DNA of 64,000 bases from the NCBI GenBank assembly GCA_050180485.1, contig JBFXED010000008.1, positions 58,445-122,444 of the forward strand. The letters run 5' to 3'. Positions within the stretch are counted from its first letter, which is position 1. The number at the start of each line of letters is the position of its first letter. The notes beneath the pieces were generated by a model. It saw nothing but the letters and a program-made list of their open reading frames with translations, did not search any database and was not told the origin of the DNA. Positions 41,928-49,248 of this stretch are shown piece after piece. A program made the position numbers and the translations under genes. The stretch is from CADEGL01 sp050180485. Lineage in GTDB: Bacteria; Pseudomonadota; Alphaproteobacteria; CADEGL01.

Positions 41928-41996
41928 TTAATAATGCATAATTGCTAACGTTAAATAACTAATCGCAATTACTAAATAAATAACTGAAAATATCAT
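41928..41996 (-). CDS. 22-residue hydrophobic peptide gene in an AT-rich island
   Basis: The reading frame encodes MIFSVIYLVIAISYLT then LAIMHY and stops at TAA. It is one hydrophobic helix long enough to span a membrane. The strong ribosome site GAAAGGGAGG lies 10 nt upstream. A near-consensus promoter, a 5' GAAA-tetraloop hairpin (42025-42038) and a perfect terminator surround it closely, so it looks like a complete expression unit. Codons are A/T-ending (TTA, ATT, TAT), quite unlike every neighbouring gene. It resembles type I toxin peptides or tiny membrane subunits in general form only; I recognise no family. Horizontal origin, possibly from a low-GC organism, or assembly contamination are both possible. 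Confidence 0.6.
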   Translation of the reverse strand: MIFSVIYLVIAISYLTLAIMHY

Positions 41997-42046
41997 TTCA
42001 CATATACCTCCCTTTCTAAAGATTTTCTCTTTCGAGAATTATAGTA

Positions 42047-42075
42047 ATCATAGCATATACTTGCCTCTACGTCAA
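42047..42075 (-). promoter_or_regulatory. Near-consensus extended -10 promoter of the 22-codon cassette
   Basis: TTGACG (42070-42075), 17 bases, then TATGAT (42047-42052) preceded by TGC, an extended -10. The start site should be near 42040, and the message would begin with the hairpin TTCTC-GAAA-GAGAA. It begins only 7 bp after the Rieske gene's stop codon. Confidence 0.75.
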
Positions 42076-42082
42076 GTAATTC

Positions 42083-42463
42083 CTAGTAATCGACGGGCGG
42101 GCCGAAAGAGATACGGATGATGCCCTCTGCGATCTCCAGTTTAACGGGATGCAAGGCTTCGCCATGGCACGGACCCGAGAAGCACAGGCCGTCCTCGATG
42201 CGGAATTGGGCGCCATGGGTGGCGCAGACGATGTGGCTGCGATCCGCTGCCAGGAACTGGTCGGGTACCCAATCGAGCGGTGTGCCGACATGGGGGCAGG
42301 AATTCTCGTAAGCGAAGACCGCGTCGCCACGCCGGATGATGAAGATGTCGCGCGCACCGCGCGCCGTCTCGACGGTGAAGCCCCGGCCGCCACCGTCGGG
42401 GATCTCGTCCAGGCGGCAGATGGTCAGGCCTTCGTCTCGCCCAGATCGCAGATCAGTTTCCAT
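42083..42463 (-). CDS. Rieske-type [2Fe-2S] ferredoxin-like protein
   Basis: A 126-residue protein with one Rieske domain. Cluster ligands are visible in NSCPHVGTPLDW and VCATHGAQFRIEDG, the CxH...CxxH arrangement of soluble NirD/BphF-like ferredoxins, with a following SGPCHGEALHPVKL. The only good ATG (42463) lies 38 nt inside the upstream EVE gene, so the two overlap by about 40 nt. Its stop is at the border of the AT-rich cassette. Electron-transfer partner unknown. Confidence 0.87.
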   Translation of the reverse strand: METDLRSGRDEGLTICRLDEIPDGGGRGFTVETARGARDIFIIRRGDAVFAYENSCPHVGTPLDWVPDQFLAADRSHIVCATHGAQFRIEDGLCFSGPCHGEALHPVKLEIAEGIIRISFGPPVDY

Positions 42464-42837
42464 TCCGTATCGCCAATGGGCATGACCGACAGGCGCGATT
42501 GGCGCACCAGAAGCAAGTCCTTGAGCTTGGGATGCGCCTTGATCTCGGCGAGCGTCACCGGCCGCTTCATGGGCTTCAGCGTCTTGACCGAGACCATGCC
42601 GAAGGCGCCCGTCTCGTCGGTGGGATCGGGGTGATAGAGCTTGGCCACTTCGACGATACCGACGATCCGCCGCTCCTCGCCTGAATGATAGAAGAAGGCG
42701 CGCTCGCCCAGCTTCATGGCCTTCATGTTGTTCTTGGCCTGGTGGTTGCGCACGCCGTTCCACGGCTCGACGCCCTTCTTCACCTGCTGGTCCCAGGACC
42801 AGGTCTCGGGCTCGGTCTTCATCAGCCAGTGGGCCAT
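42424..42837 (-). CDS. EVE-domain protein
   Basis: A 137-residue protein starting MAHWLMKTEPETWSWDQQVK, the characteristic EVE-domain opening, followed by WNGVRNHQAKNNMKAM, RAFFYHSGEERRIVGIVEV and HPDPTDETGAFGMVSV. The domain is PUA-like and in known members recognises modified bases or RNA (family knowledge). It starts 4 nt after a YciI-family gene and overlaps the Rieske gene, forming a small leftward operon. Related to the E. coli-like YeeA/thymocyte nuclear protein 1 group. Confidence 0.93.
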   Translation of the reverse strand: MAHWLMKTEPETWSWDQQVKKGVEPWNGVRNHQAKNNMKAMKLGERAFFYHSGEERRIVGIVEVAKLYHPDPTDETGAFGMVSVKTLKPMKRPVTLAEIKAHPKLKDLLLVRQSRLSVMPIGDTEWKLICDLGETKA

Positions 42838-42841
42838 GGCG

Positions 42842-43126
42842 TTATCCTTGCGGCCGGACTTTGCGGAACGGGCGGATCGCGACGCTCTGAAACAGCCCCG
42901 CCTTGCGGTACGGGTCTTCCAGTGTGAAACGCTCCGCGGCCGCCTTGTCGGGAAATTCCATGATCAGCAGGCTGCCGATCATGTCCTTGCCGTCGTCCGA
43001 CAGCATGGGGCCAGCCATCACGATCTGGGCGGCGTGGCGGTCGACATATTCCAGATGCGAGGCGCGCGCCTGCGCGCGCACGTGGGTCGAGTCCGGCTTG
43101 TCGAGGCAGTAGATGGCGAAATGCAT
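42842..43126 (-). CDS. YciI-family protein
   Basis: A 94-residue ferredoxin-like-fold protein: MHFAIYCLDKPDSTHVRAQA, HLEYVDRHAAQIVMAGPMLS, GSLLIMEFPDKAAAERFTLE and DPYRKAGLFQSVAIRPFRK. The conserved Asp-His pair of YciI (here in the R..HL and DDG regions) is retained. Function of the family is largely unknown, with some members acting as dehalogenase- or isomerase-like enzymes. Lies between gpsA and the EVE gene on the same strand. Confidence 0.9.
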   Translation of the reverse strand: MHFAIYCLDKPDSTHVRAQARASHLEYVDRHAAQIVMAGPMLSDDGKDMIGSLLIMEFPDKAAAERFTLEDPYRKAGLFQSVAIRPFRKVRPQG

Positions 43127-43177
43127 GAGTGCTCCGAATCTCCGCGCGGGAGCCTAGCGCGCCGGGCGCGTTGAAGC

Positions 43178-44167
43178 CTAGGCCTCTTCCTGCGCGGAAG
43201 GGCGGGCGAGAAGGGCCGCGATGGTGGCGTCGATGTCGGCGCCTTTGTTGGCCACGGCATCCACCGCCGCCGCGATCGGCATCTCGACGCCGTGGCGTGC
43301 GGCTAGCGTGACGACGGAGCCCGCGGTCGCGACGCCTTCGGCGACTGAGCGGCGCTTGGCCAGGATATCGGCGATCGTTTCGCCGCGTCCGAGCGCCATC
43401 CCGAGCGACAGGTTGCGCGACTGCTCGCCCGTGCAGGTCAGCGCCAGGTCGCCCAGGCCCGACAGGCCCATGATCGTTTCGGGTTTGGCGCCCATGGCGC
43501 GGCCGAGCCGTGCGATCTCGGCCAGGCCGCGGGTGATCAGCGCCGCGCGCGCATTGTCGCCGAGCCCGCGCCCCATGACGACGCCGCAGGCGATGGCGAT
43601 GACATTCTTGACCGCGCCGCCCAGCTGCGCACCGATCACGTCGTCCGAGCGGTAGATGCGGAAATGGCGCGACGCGAGCGCCCTGGCCAGGGCGGCGCCC
43701 GCTGTTTCGTCGGCGCTGGCTAGCGTCACAGCCGTGGGCAGGCCGCGCGCGACCTCGGTGGCGAAGGTTGGGCCTGACAGGACGCAGGTGCGCGCATGCG
43801 GCATCGCGGCCGCCAATGCGTCGCTCATCAAGGCGCCGGTCTTGCTCTCGATACCCTTGGCGCAGATGACGATGGGTATATTCTTCTTCACATGCGGTGC
43901 CAGCGCGGCGGCCACCGGACGCAGATGTTGGGCCGGCGGCACCAACAGGATGGCGTCGGCCGCAGCGGCTTCCTTCATGTCGGTGGTCGCGGCGATCTCG
44001 GGATCGAGTTTGACGCCGGGCAAGAACGGATTTTCGCGGCGCTCGCGGATGGCGGCCACGGTTTCCGTCTCGTGCGCCCACAAGATCGCTTTGCGGCCCG
44101 CGCGGCGGGCGACAAGCGCCAGCGCCGTGCCCCACGCGCCCGCGCCAATGATGCCGATAGTGTCCAC
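43178..44167 (-). CDS. gpsA: NAD(P)-dependent glycerol-3-phosphate dehydrogenase
   Basis: A 329-residue cytosolic enzyme making sn-glycerol-3-phosphate for phospholipid synthesis. It has IGIIGAGAWGTALALVARR (cofactor site), VPPAQHLRPVAAALAPHV, the catalytic Lys region VICAKGIESKTGALMSDA, VLSGPTFATEVARGLPTAVT and LGGAVKNVIAIACGVVMGRG with the second catalytic Lys. C-terminal GLSGLGDLALTCTGEQSRN is typical. First gene of the gpsA-yciI-EVE-Rieske group. Confidence 0.96.
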   Translation of the reverse strand: MDTIGIIGAGAWGTALALVARRAGRKAILWAHETETVAAIRERRENPFLPGVKLDPEIAATTDMKEAAAADAILLVPPAQHLRPVAAALAPHVKKNIPIVICAKGIESKTGALMSDALAAAMPHARTCVLSGPTFATEVARGLPTAVTLASADETAGAALARALASRHFRIYRSDDVIGAQLGGAVKNVIAIACGVVMGRGLGDNARAALITRGLAEIARLGRAMGAKPETIMGLSGLGDLALTCTGEQSRNLSLGMALGRGETIADILAKRRSVAEGVATAGSVVTLAARHGVEMPIAAAVDAVANKGADIDATIAALLARPSAQEEA

Positions 44168-44264
44168 GGATTGCGTCAGCCGCTTTGGTTAATCGGATGG
44201 GTTCGCCGCGATCCTACCATCGCGACAGGCGACGTTTCGAATTCGTATTTGTGCGCTGCGCTCG

Positions 44265-44321
44265 CCCCTCCCCGGCGACCGTCACCCCTCCCTCGTTGGG
44301 GAGGGGTTGGGGGAGGGGGTA
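44265..44321. repeat. CCCCTCCC/GGGGAGGG palindromic repeat, copy 4
   Basis: CCCCTCCCCGGCG then CACCCCTCCCTCGTTGGGGA continuing GGGGTTGGGGGAGGGGG. It lies in the gap between bfr and gpsA, two genes on the same strand; the rest of the gap shows no gene. Confidence 0.7.
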
Positions 44322-44345
44322 ACGAAATGCCGCTTTGCTCGAATG

Positions 44346-44810
44346 TCACATCTGCGATTGCAGGTAATTCTCCACGCCCACCTTGCCGATCAGCTCGATC
44401 TGGGTTTCCAGGAAATCGATATGCTGCTCGGTCTCGTCCAGGATGGTGGAGACGATGGCGCGCGAGACATAGTCGTTGGTCTGCTCGCAAATGCCGATGG
44501 TCTCGACCAGGGTCGCGCGCGCGGAACGTTCGGCCTCCAAGTCGCACTTGATCCCCTCGGGCAGCGATTCGCCGATCAGAAGCTTGTTGAGCGACTGCAG
44601 GTTGGGCAGGCCTTCCAGCAGCAGGATGCGCTCGATCAGCTTGTCGGCATGCTTCATCTCACCGATCGATTCCTCGTATTCGTGCTTGGCCAGTTTCTCG
44701 AAGCCCCAGTTCTTCCACATGCGCGCGTGGAGGAAATACTGGTTCACGGCGGTCAACTCGTTGGTGAGGACCTTGTTGAGCTGCTGGATCACGCGCTTGT
44801 CGCCCTTCAT
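44346..44810 (-). CDS. bfr: Bacterioferritin
   Basis: A 154-residue four-helix ferritin that stores iron in a 24-mer. Ferroxidase ligands are in NELTAVNQYFLHARMW, HEYEESIGEMKHADKLIERI (including the heme-binding Met of EMKHAD) and ILDETEQHIDFLETQI. It lies 96 nt downstream of bfd, the partner that reduces stored iron, with a hairpin between them. Confidence 0.96.
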   Translation of the reverse strand: MKGDKRVIQQLNKVLTNELTAVNQYFLHARMWKNWGFEKLAKHEYEESIGEMKHADKLIERILLLEGLPNLQSLNKLLIGESLPEGIKCDLEAERSARATLVETIGICEQTNDYVSRAIVSTILDETEQHIDFLETQIELIGKVGVENYLQSQM

Positions 44811-44840
44811 CGAGTCCTCTCGTTGCTAAAAACCAAATAC

Positions 44841-44868
44841 GGCCGTGTTGGAAATCGTTCCAACGGCC
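44841..44868 (-). terminator. Hairpin between bfd and bfr
   Basis: On the minus strand GGCC-GTTGGAA ... TTCCAAC-AC-GGCC forms a stem with a 2-nt bulge and an ACGAT-type loop, followed by GTATTTGGTTTTTA. It may stop or attenuate transcripts leaving bfd, changing the bfd:bfr ratio. Confidence 0.5.
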
Positions 44869-44906
44869 GATTTCAAAAGTTTAGCACGCCCAGGGCGCGG
44901 GCAGGC

Positions 44907-45098
44907 TCAGTCGCCGCCGGGGCCCGCGCGGAGAGGCGGGGCGGGCTGGGCCACCATCTCGCGCAGCATGGGAATGCAGCGGCCGCATTCGGGCTTGGCA
45001 CCCAGCGCATCGTAGATCTGGGAAACCGAACGGCAGCCGCCGGCGACTGCGCCACGGACCTGAACATCGGTGAAGGCGTTGCAGAGGCAGACGTACAT
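44907..45098 (-). CDS. bfd: Bacterioferritin-associated ferredoxin
   Basis: A 63-residue [2Fe-2S] protein. The four cysteines occur as YVCLCNAFTD and KPECGRCIPML, the BFD pattern C-x-C ... C-x2-C. Bfd donates electrons to bacterioferritin to release iron. The end is Pro/Gly-rich (AQPAPPLRAGPGGD). It precedes bfr on the same strand. Confidence 0.92.
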   Translation of the reverse strand: MYVCLCNAFTDVQVRGAVAGGCRSVSQIYDALGAKPECGRCIPMLREMVAQPAPPLRAGPGGD

Positions 45099-45193
45099 GC
45101 GTGCTCGTTGCTATTGCGAATAAGTCGCAGTGGCGAAACTCTATGGGCGCGCGAGCCCGGCGTCAATGGCGGCGAAGCCAGGATTTCCGCGCC

Positions 45194-46228
45194 TTATGCG
45201 GCCTGGGGGTCGAGCGGCCAGCGCGGCCTGGGGGCGAAATCGAGTCCGTCCCGCTGGCCGAGGCGCAGGCGCTCGATCCCGGCCCAAGCCACCATGGCTG
45301 CGTTGTCGGTGCAGTATTTCTGCGGCGGGATGTGCAGCCGCACGCCTTCCGCGTCGGCCAGGGCCTGCAGGCGCCGGCGCAGATAAGCATTCGCCGCAAC
45401 GCCGCCCGCAACCACCAGCGGCACGGATGTGGTCTTCGTGCGTGCGCGGAACAGGACCAAGGCGTTGCGCGCGCGATCGACCAGCACATCGCCCACGGCC
45501 GCCTGGAAGGCGGCGGCCAAGTCGGCGGCCTGGCGCGGCGAAGCCTTGCCGCCGGGCAAGCCCGCGACCACGTGGCGCACGGCGGTTTTAAGGCCCGAGA
45601 AGGAAAAATCGGCGCCCGCCCGGCCCAGCATCGGGCGGGGCAGCGCATAACGCGCGGGGTCGCCCGCGGCCGCGGCCTTCTCCACGGCGGGTCCGCCGGG
45701 ATAGCCGAGGCCGAGCAGCTTCGCTGTCTTGTCGAAGGCCTCGCCGGCGGCGTCGTCCATCGTGGTGCCGAGGCGCGCATAGCTTCCCACGCCCTCGACG
45801 GCCAGAAGCTGGCAATGACCGCCCGAGACCAGCAGCAGCAGATAGGGGAAAGAAATGTCCTCCACGAGGCGTGCGGACAGCGCGTGCGCTTCCAGGTGGT
45901 TGATGGCCAGGAACGGCTTGCCGTGCACCAGCGCGATGGCCTTGGCCATGGTCGCGCCGACGATGACACCGCCGATCAGACCCGGCCCGGCGGTGGCCGC
46001 CACGGCGGACAGTTGGGCATAGCCGACCTGCGCCTCGGTCATGGCGCGGGCGACCAGCCGGTCGAGATGCTCCAGATGGGCGCGGGCGGCAATCTCGGGC
46101 ACCACGCCGCCATAGGGCCGGTGCTCGTCCAGTTGCGACAGCACGATCTCGCTGCGCACGCGCCTCGAATCGTCCACCACGGCGGCGGCCGTCTCATCGC
46201 AACTCGTTTCAATGCCAAGAATGACCAT
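45194..46228 (-). CDS. tsaD: tRNA N6-threonylcarbamoyladenosine synthase subunit TsaD
   Basis: A 344-residue Kae1/TsaD ATPase of the t6A37 pathway. It has LGIETSCDETAAAVVD, PGLIGGVIVGATMAKAIAL, the metal motif NHLEAHALSARL (HxxxH), LLLVSGGHCQLL, FDKTAKLLGLGYPGGPA and VVAGGVAANAYLR. ATG at 46228 is preferred to the TTG three codons upstream because the family begins right at the first strand. Divergent from hemC, a common alphaproteobacterial arrangement. Confidence 0.96.
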   Translation of the reverse strand: MVILGIETSCDETAAAVVDDSRRVRSEIVLSQLDEHRPYGGVVPEIAARAHLEHLDRLVARAMTEAQVGYAQLSAVAATAGPGLIGGVIVGATMAKAIALVHGKPFLAINHLEAHALSARLVEDISFPYLLLLVSGGHCQLLAVEGVGSYARLGTTMDDAAGEAFDKTAKLLGLGYPGGPAVEKAAAAGDPARYALPRPMLGRAGADFSFSGLKTAVRHVVAGLPGGKASPRQAADLAAAFQAAVGDVLVDRARNALVLFRARTKTTSVPLVVAGGVAANAYLRRRLQALADAEGVRLHIPPQKYCTDNAAMVAWAGIERLRLGQRDGLDFAPRPRWPLDPQAA

Positions 46229-46359
46229 CGTTTGCAATGCACTACATGGGATTTAAAGCAATTGCCATAAAGGCGCGGGCGGACATAATCCCCCCCCATG
46301 CTCAGCCCCAAGGAAGCGGCCGCCCGGCCGTGTGCCCCGGCGAGCGGGAGACGCGTCCG

Positions 46360-47283
46360 TTGACCAGCCCGCTTCTACGCCTCGGCACGCGCGGCAGCCC
46401 GCTTGCCATCATCCAGACCAACGAATTGCGCGACGCCCTGGCGGCCGCGCACCCGGAGTTGTCCGCGCCCGGCGCGATCGAGGTCGTGCCGATCCAGACC
46501 ACCGGCGACAAGGTGCAGGACCGCGCGCTGGCCGAGATCGGCGGCAAGGGCCTGTTCACCCGAGAGATCGAGGAACGGCTAATCGATCGCCGCATCGACA
46601 TGGCGGTCCACTCGGTCAAGGACGTGCCCACCTGGCTCCCCGACGGGTTCGAGCTGGTGGGCATGTTGCCGCGCGCCGACGCGCGTGACACGCTTTTGGG
46701 CGGCCAGTCGCTAGCCGCGTTACCGCCGGGCACCGTGGTCGGCACCTCGTCGATCCGCCGCCAGGCCCAGGTGCTGCACGCCAGGCCCGACCTCAAGATC
46801 GTGCCCTTTCGCGGCAACGTGCAGACGCGCATGCGCAAGCTGGCCGAAGGCCTGGCGGACGTCACCTTGCTGGCCCAATGCGGCCTCGACCGTCTCGGCG
46901 TCACCGATGTCGGCAACGTGTTGGAACCGAGCGAGATGCTGCCGTCGGTCGCGCAGGGCGTCATCGGCGCCGAGATCCGCGCCGACGATCGACGCGCGCG
47001 GAGCTATCTCGAAGCCGTGCACCATGCGCCCACGGGCGTCGTCGTGGGCTGCGAGCGCGGTCTGCTCGACGCGCTCGACGGCTCGTGCCGCACGCCCATC
47101 GCGGGCTATGCCACACTCCACGGCGACCGGCTTCGCCTGCAGGCGCTGGTGGTTTCGCCCGACGGGCGCGCGGTGTGGCGCGTCGAGCGCGAGGGCATGG
47201 CCTCCGACGGCGACGCGCTCGGCCACGACGCGGGCGAGGAACTGCGCCGCATCGCCGACCCGCGTATCTTCGACGGCCCCTGA
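46360..47283 (+). CDS. hemC: Porphobilinogen deaminase (hydroxymethylbilane synthase)
   Basis: About 307 residues. It polymerises four porphobilinogens in heme synthesis. Motifs are LRLGTRGSPLAIIQTNEL, TTGDKVQDRALAEIGGKGLF, DMAVHSVKDVPTWLP, GTSSIRRQAQ, PFRGNVQTRMRKL and the dipyrromethane-cofactor Cys in DGSCRTPIAGYA. I use the TTG at 46360 with GGGAG about 10 nt upstream; an ATG at 46246 would add an unconserved basic leader. hemD follows after 4 nt. Confidence 0.94.
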   Translation: MTSPLLRLGTRGSPLAIIQTNELRDALAAAHPELSAPGAIEVVPIQTTGDKVQDRALAEIGGKGLFTREIEERLIDRRIDMAVHSVKDVPTWLPDGFELVGMLPRADARDTLLGGQSLAALPPGTVVGTSSIRRQAQVLHARPDLKIVPFRGNVQTRMRKLAEGLADVTLLAQCGLDRLGVTDVGNVLEPSEMLPSVAQGVIGAEIRADDRRARSYLEAVHHAPTGVVVGCERGLLDALDGSCRTPIAGYATLHGDRLRLQALVVSPDGRAVWRVEREGMASDGDALGHDAGEELRRIADPRIFDGP

Positions 47284-47287
47284 TCCC

Positions 47288-47995
47288 ATGCGCGTGCTGA
47301 TCACGCGCCCGCGCCCGGACGCTGTTCGCCTGGCCACGGCGCTTGCCGCGCGGGGCATCGAATCGGTCCTGGCCCCCCTGACGGAGATCGTCTTCACGCC
47401 CATGCCCGTGCCGCTCGACGGCGTGCAGGCGATCCTCATCACCAGCGCCAATGGCGCGCGCGCGCTCGCTGCCGCGACACCGCGCCGCGACGTGCGCGTC
47501 CTGACTGTTGGCCGCGCTTCCGCGGAAGCCGCGCGCAACGAAGGTTTCGCCGCCGTCGCCAGCGCGGACGGCGACGTGCACGCGTTAGCCGCGCTCGCGC
47601 GCCGCACGCTCGACCGGCAAGCCGGCACGTTGCTGCATGCCTCCGGCGCCGACGTGGCCGGCGATCTGGCCGGCATGCTGGCCAAGGACGGATTCGACGC
47701 GCGCCGCCTGTCGCTCTATGAAGCACGCATGGTGACGGTATTGCCGGCCGAGGCCGCCAAGGCCTTGACCGAGCGCGCCGTTCAAGGCGTGACCCTTTTT
47801 TCTCCCCGCGGCGCGGACAGCTTTGTTAGGCTTCTCCGCGAGGGGCGTCTGGAGCGGGAGGCCGCGCCGCTGACCGCCTTCTGTCTCAGCGCCGCCGTGG
47901 CGCGTGCGGCATCCGGCTTGGCATGGCGGTCGGTCGCGGTCGCGGCGCGGCCGGACCAGGAGGCGTTGGTGGATATCGTCGCGGGAGCGCAATGA
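47288..47995 (+). CDS. hemD: Uroporphyrinogen-III synthase
   Basis: A 235-residue two-domain enzyme that closes and rearranges the linear tetrapyrrole. Sequence conservation is low in this family; visible are VLITRPRPDAVRLATALAAR, ILITSANGARALAAA, VGRASAEAARNEGF, GTLLHASGADVAGDLAG, LSLYEARMVTVLP and VTLFSPRGADSFV. Position between hemC and a mic60 homolog, with an ATGA overlap to the latter, confirms the call. Confidence 0.93.
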   Translation: MRVLITRPRPDAVRLATALAARGIESVLAPLTEIVFTPMPVPLDGVQAILITSANGARALAAATPRRDVRVLTVGRASAEAARNEGFAAVASADGDVHALAALARRTLDRQAGTLLHASGADVAGDLAGMLAKDGFDARRLSLYEARMVTVLPAEAAKALTERAVQGVTLFSPRGADSFVRLLREGRLEREAAPLTAFCLSAAVARAASGLAWRSVAVAARPDQEALVDIVAGAQ

Positions 47996-49248
47996 GCGAC
48001 AGTGGGCAGGGCACGGGCGGAACGGATGCGGGCGCCGCGCGCACGCTGCCCGTCGACGCCGTGATCGAGCGTTTCGGCGGCATCCGTCCGATGGCGTCCA
48101 AGCTCGACGTGCCAGTGACCACCGTGCAGGGCTGGAAGGAACGCGGCCAGATTCCCGAGCGCCGCTGGCCCGAGATCGAAGCCGCCGCTTCGCGCCACGG
48201 TGTCTCGCTCGCATCCATCGAAGGTGCCGTGCCGCCCGCCACGCCGTGGTCGGAGCCGCCGCCGCCCGCTTCATCTTCCGCCGGCGCGCCGCCGCCGTTC
48301 TCGCCAGCCCCTCCGGGGTCGCGCGTCTCGGCCGCGCCGCCTCCGCCGCGGCGAGGTAGTCGCCTGCGCGCTGTCGGCGCGCTCGTTCTTCTGCTCGTCG
48401 CGGCGGCCGGCATCGCCTATGTCGGCTGGCGCTCCGATTATGTGCGCTCGCGCTTGCCCGGCGGGTCCCAATCGGCCGCGTCGGACATGCCGTCGACTTC
48501 GCCGCCGTTGCCCGCGCCGCCTCCGCCCGCCACACCGCCGCCGCGCGACGAGATGACCGACCGACTGGCCTCGCTCGAGGCCAAGGTGGCCGATGGCGGC
48601 GCGATCGCCGCGCTGCGTGCGGAAAACGAGCGCCTGGCCGGCGAGATCACTGCGCTCAAGAGCCAGATCGCGAGCTTCGAACGCGAACGCGCCCTGCGCG
48701 CGCGCCAGCGCGAACGGGCGCAGAGTTTCCTGTCCGCGGTCGAGAATCTGCGCGCCGCGGCCGCGGGCGCCGGCTCCTATGCGGCGGCGCTCGATTTGGT
48801 TTCGGCGGCGGTCGGCGACGATCCCAAGGTGGCCGAAGCCTTGAAGCCGCTGCACGCCCGCGCCGAGCGCGGCGTGCCCACCCGCCAGATGCTGGCCGCG
48901 CGCTTCGATTCCGTGGCGGCGGACGCCATGCGCGCCGAGGCCGGCGGCAAGCCCGGTTTGTGGGGCAATGTGGCGGAACAGGTTGCCCACCTCGTCGTCG
49001 TGCGTCGCACCGGCGCCCGCGCGCCCGCGGGCAGCGTCGAGGCCGCGTTGTGGAAGGCCGATGTCTCGCTTCGTTCGGGGGACTTGGCCGGCGCCGTCAC
49101 AGCGCTCGATGGAATGCCCGAGCCCGCTTCGTCCGCCGTGGACCCGTGGCTCGACGACGCGCGCGCGCGCCTGTCGCTCGATCGCACCGTGGCATCGCTG
49201 GAAGCACGGGTCGTCGCCATCTTCGCCACCGGGGAGGCCGCGCCGTGA
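47992..49248 (+). CDS. Mic60/mitofilin-family inner-membrane protein with N-terminal helix-turn-helix-like segment
   Basis: A 418-residue protein. Residues about 20-70 look like a small DNA-binding-type domain (VIERFGGIRPMASKLDVPV, TTVQGWKERGQIPERRWPEI). A proline-rich stretch leads to one transmembrane helix at about 125-145, then a coiled coil (ENERLAGEITALKSQIASFE) and the helical mitofilin C-terminal domain (FLSAVENLRAAAAGAGSYAA, EPASSAVDPWLDDARARL). In alphaproteobacteria Mic60 shapes intracytoplasmic membranes and is encoded between hemD and hemY, exactly as here. It overlaps both neighbours by 4 nt. Confidence 0.85.
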   Translation: MSDSGQGTGGTDAGAARTLPVDAVIERFGGIRPMASKLDVPVTTVQGWKERGQIPERRWPEIEAAASRHGVSLASIEGAVPPATPWSEPPPPASSSAGAPPPFSPAPPGSRVSAAPPPPRRGSRLRAVGALVLLLVAAAGIAYVGWRSDYVRSRLPGGSQSAASDMPSTSPPLPAPPPPATPPPRDEMTDRLASLEAKVADGGAIAALRAENERLAGEITALKSQIASFERERALRARQRERAQSFLSAVENLRAAAAGAGSYAAALDLVSAAVGDDPKVAEALKPLHARAERGVPTRQMLAARFDSVAADAMRAEAGGKPGLWGNVAEQVAHLVVVRRTGARAPAGSVEAALWKADVSLRSGDLAGAVTALDGMPEPASSAVDPWLDDARARLSLDRTVASLEARVVAIFATGEAAP

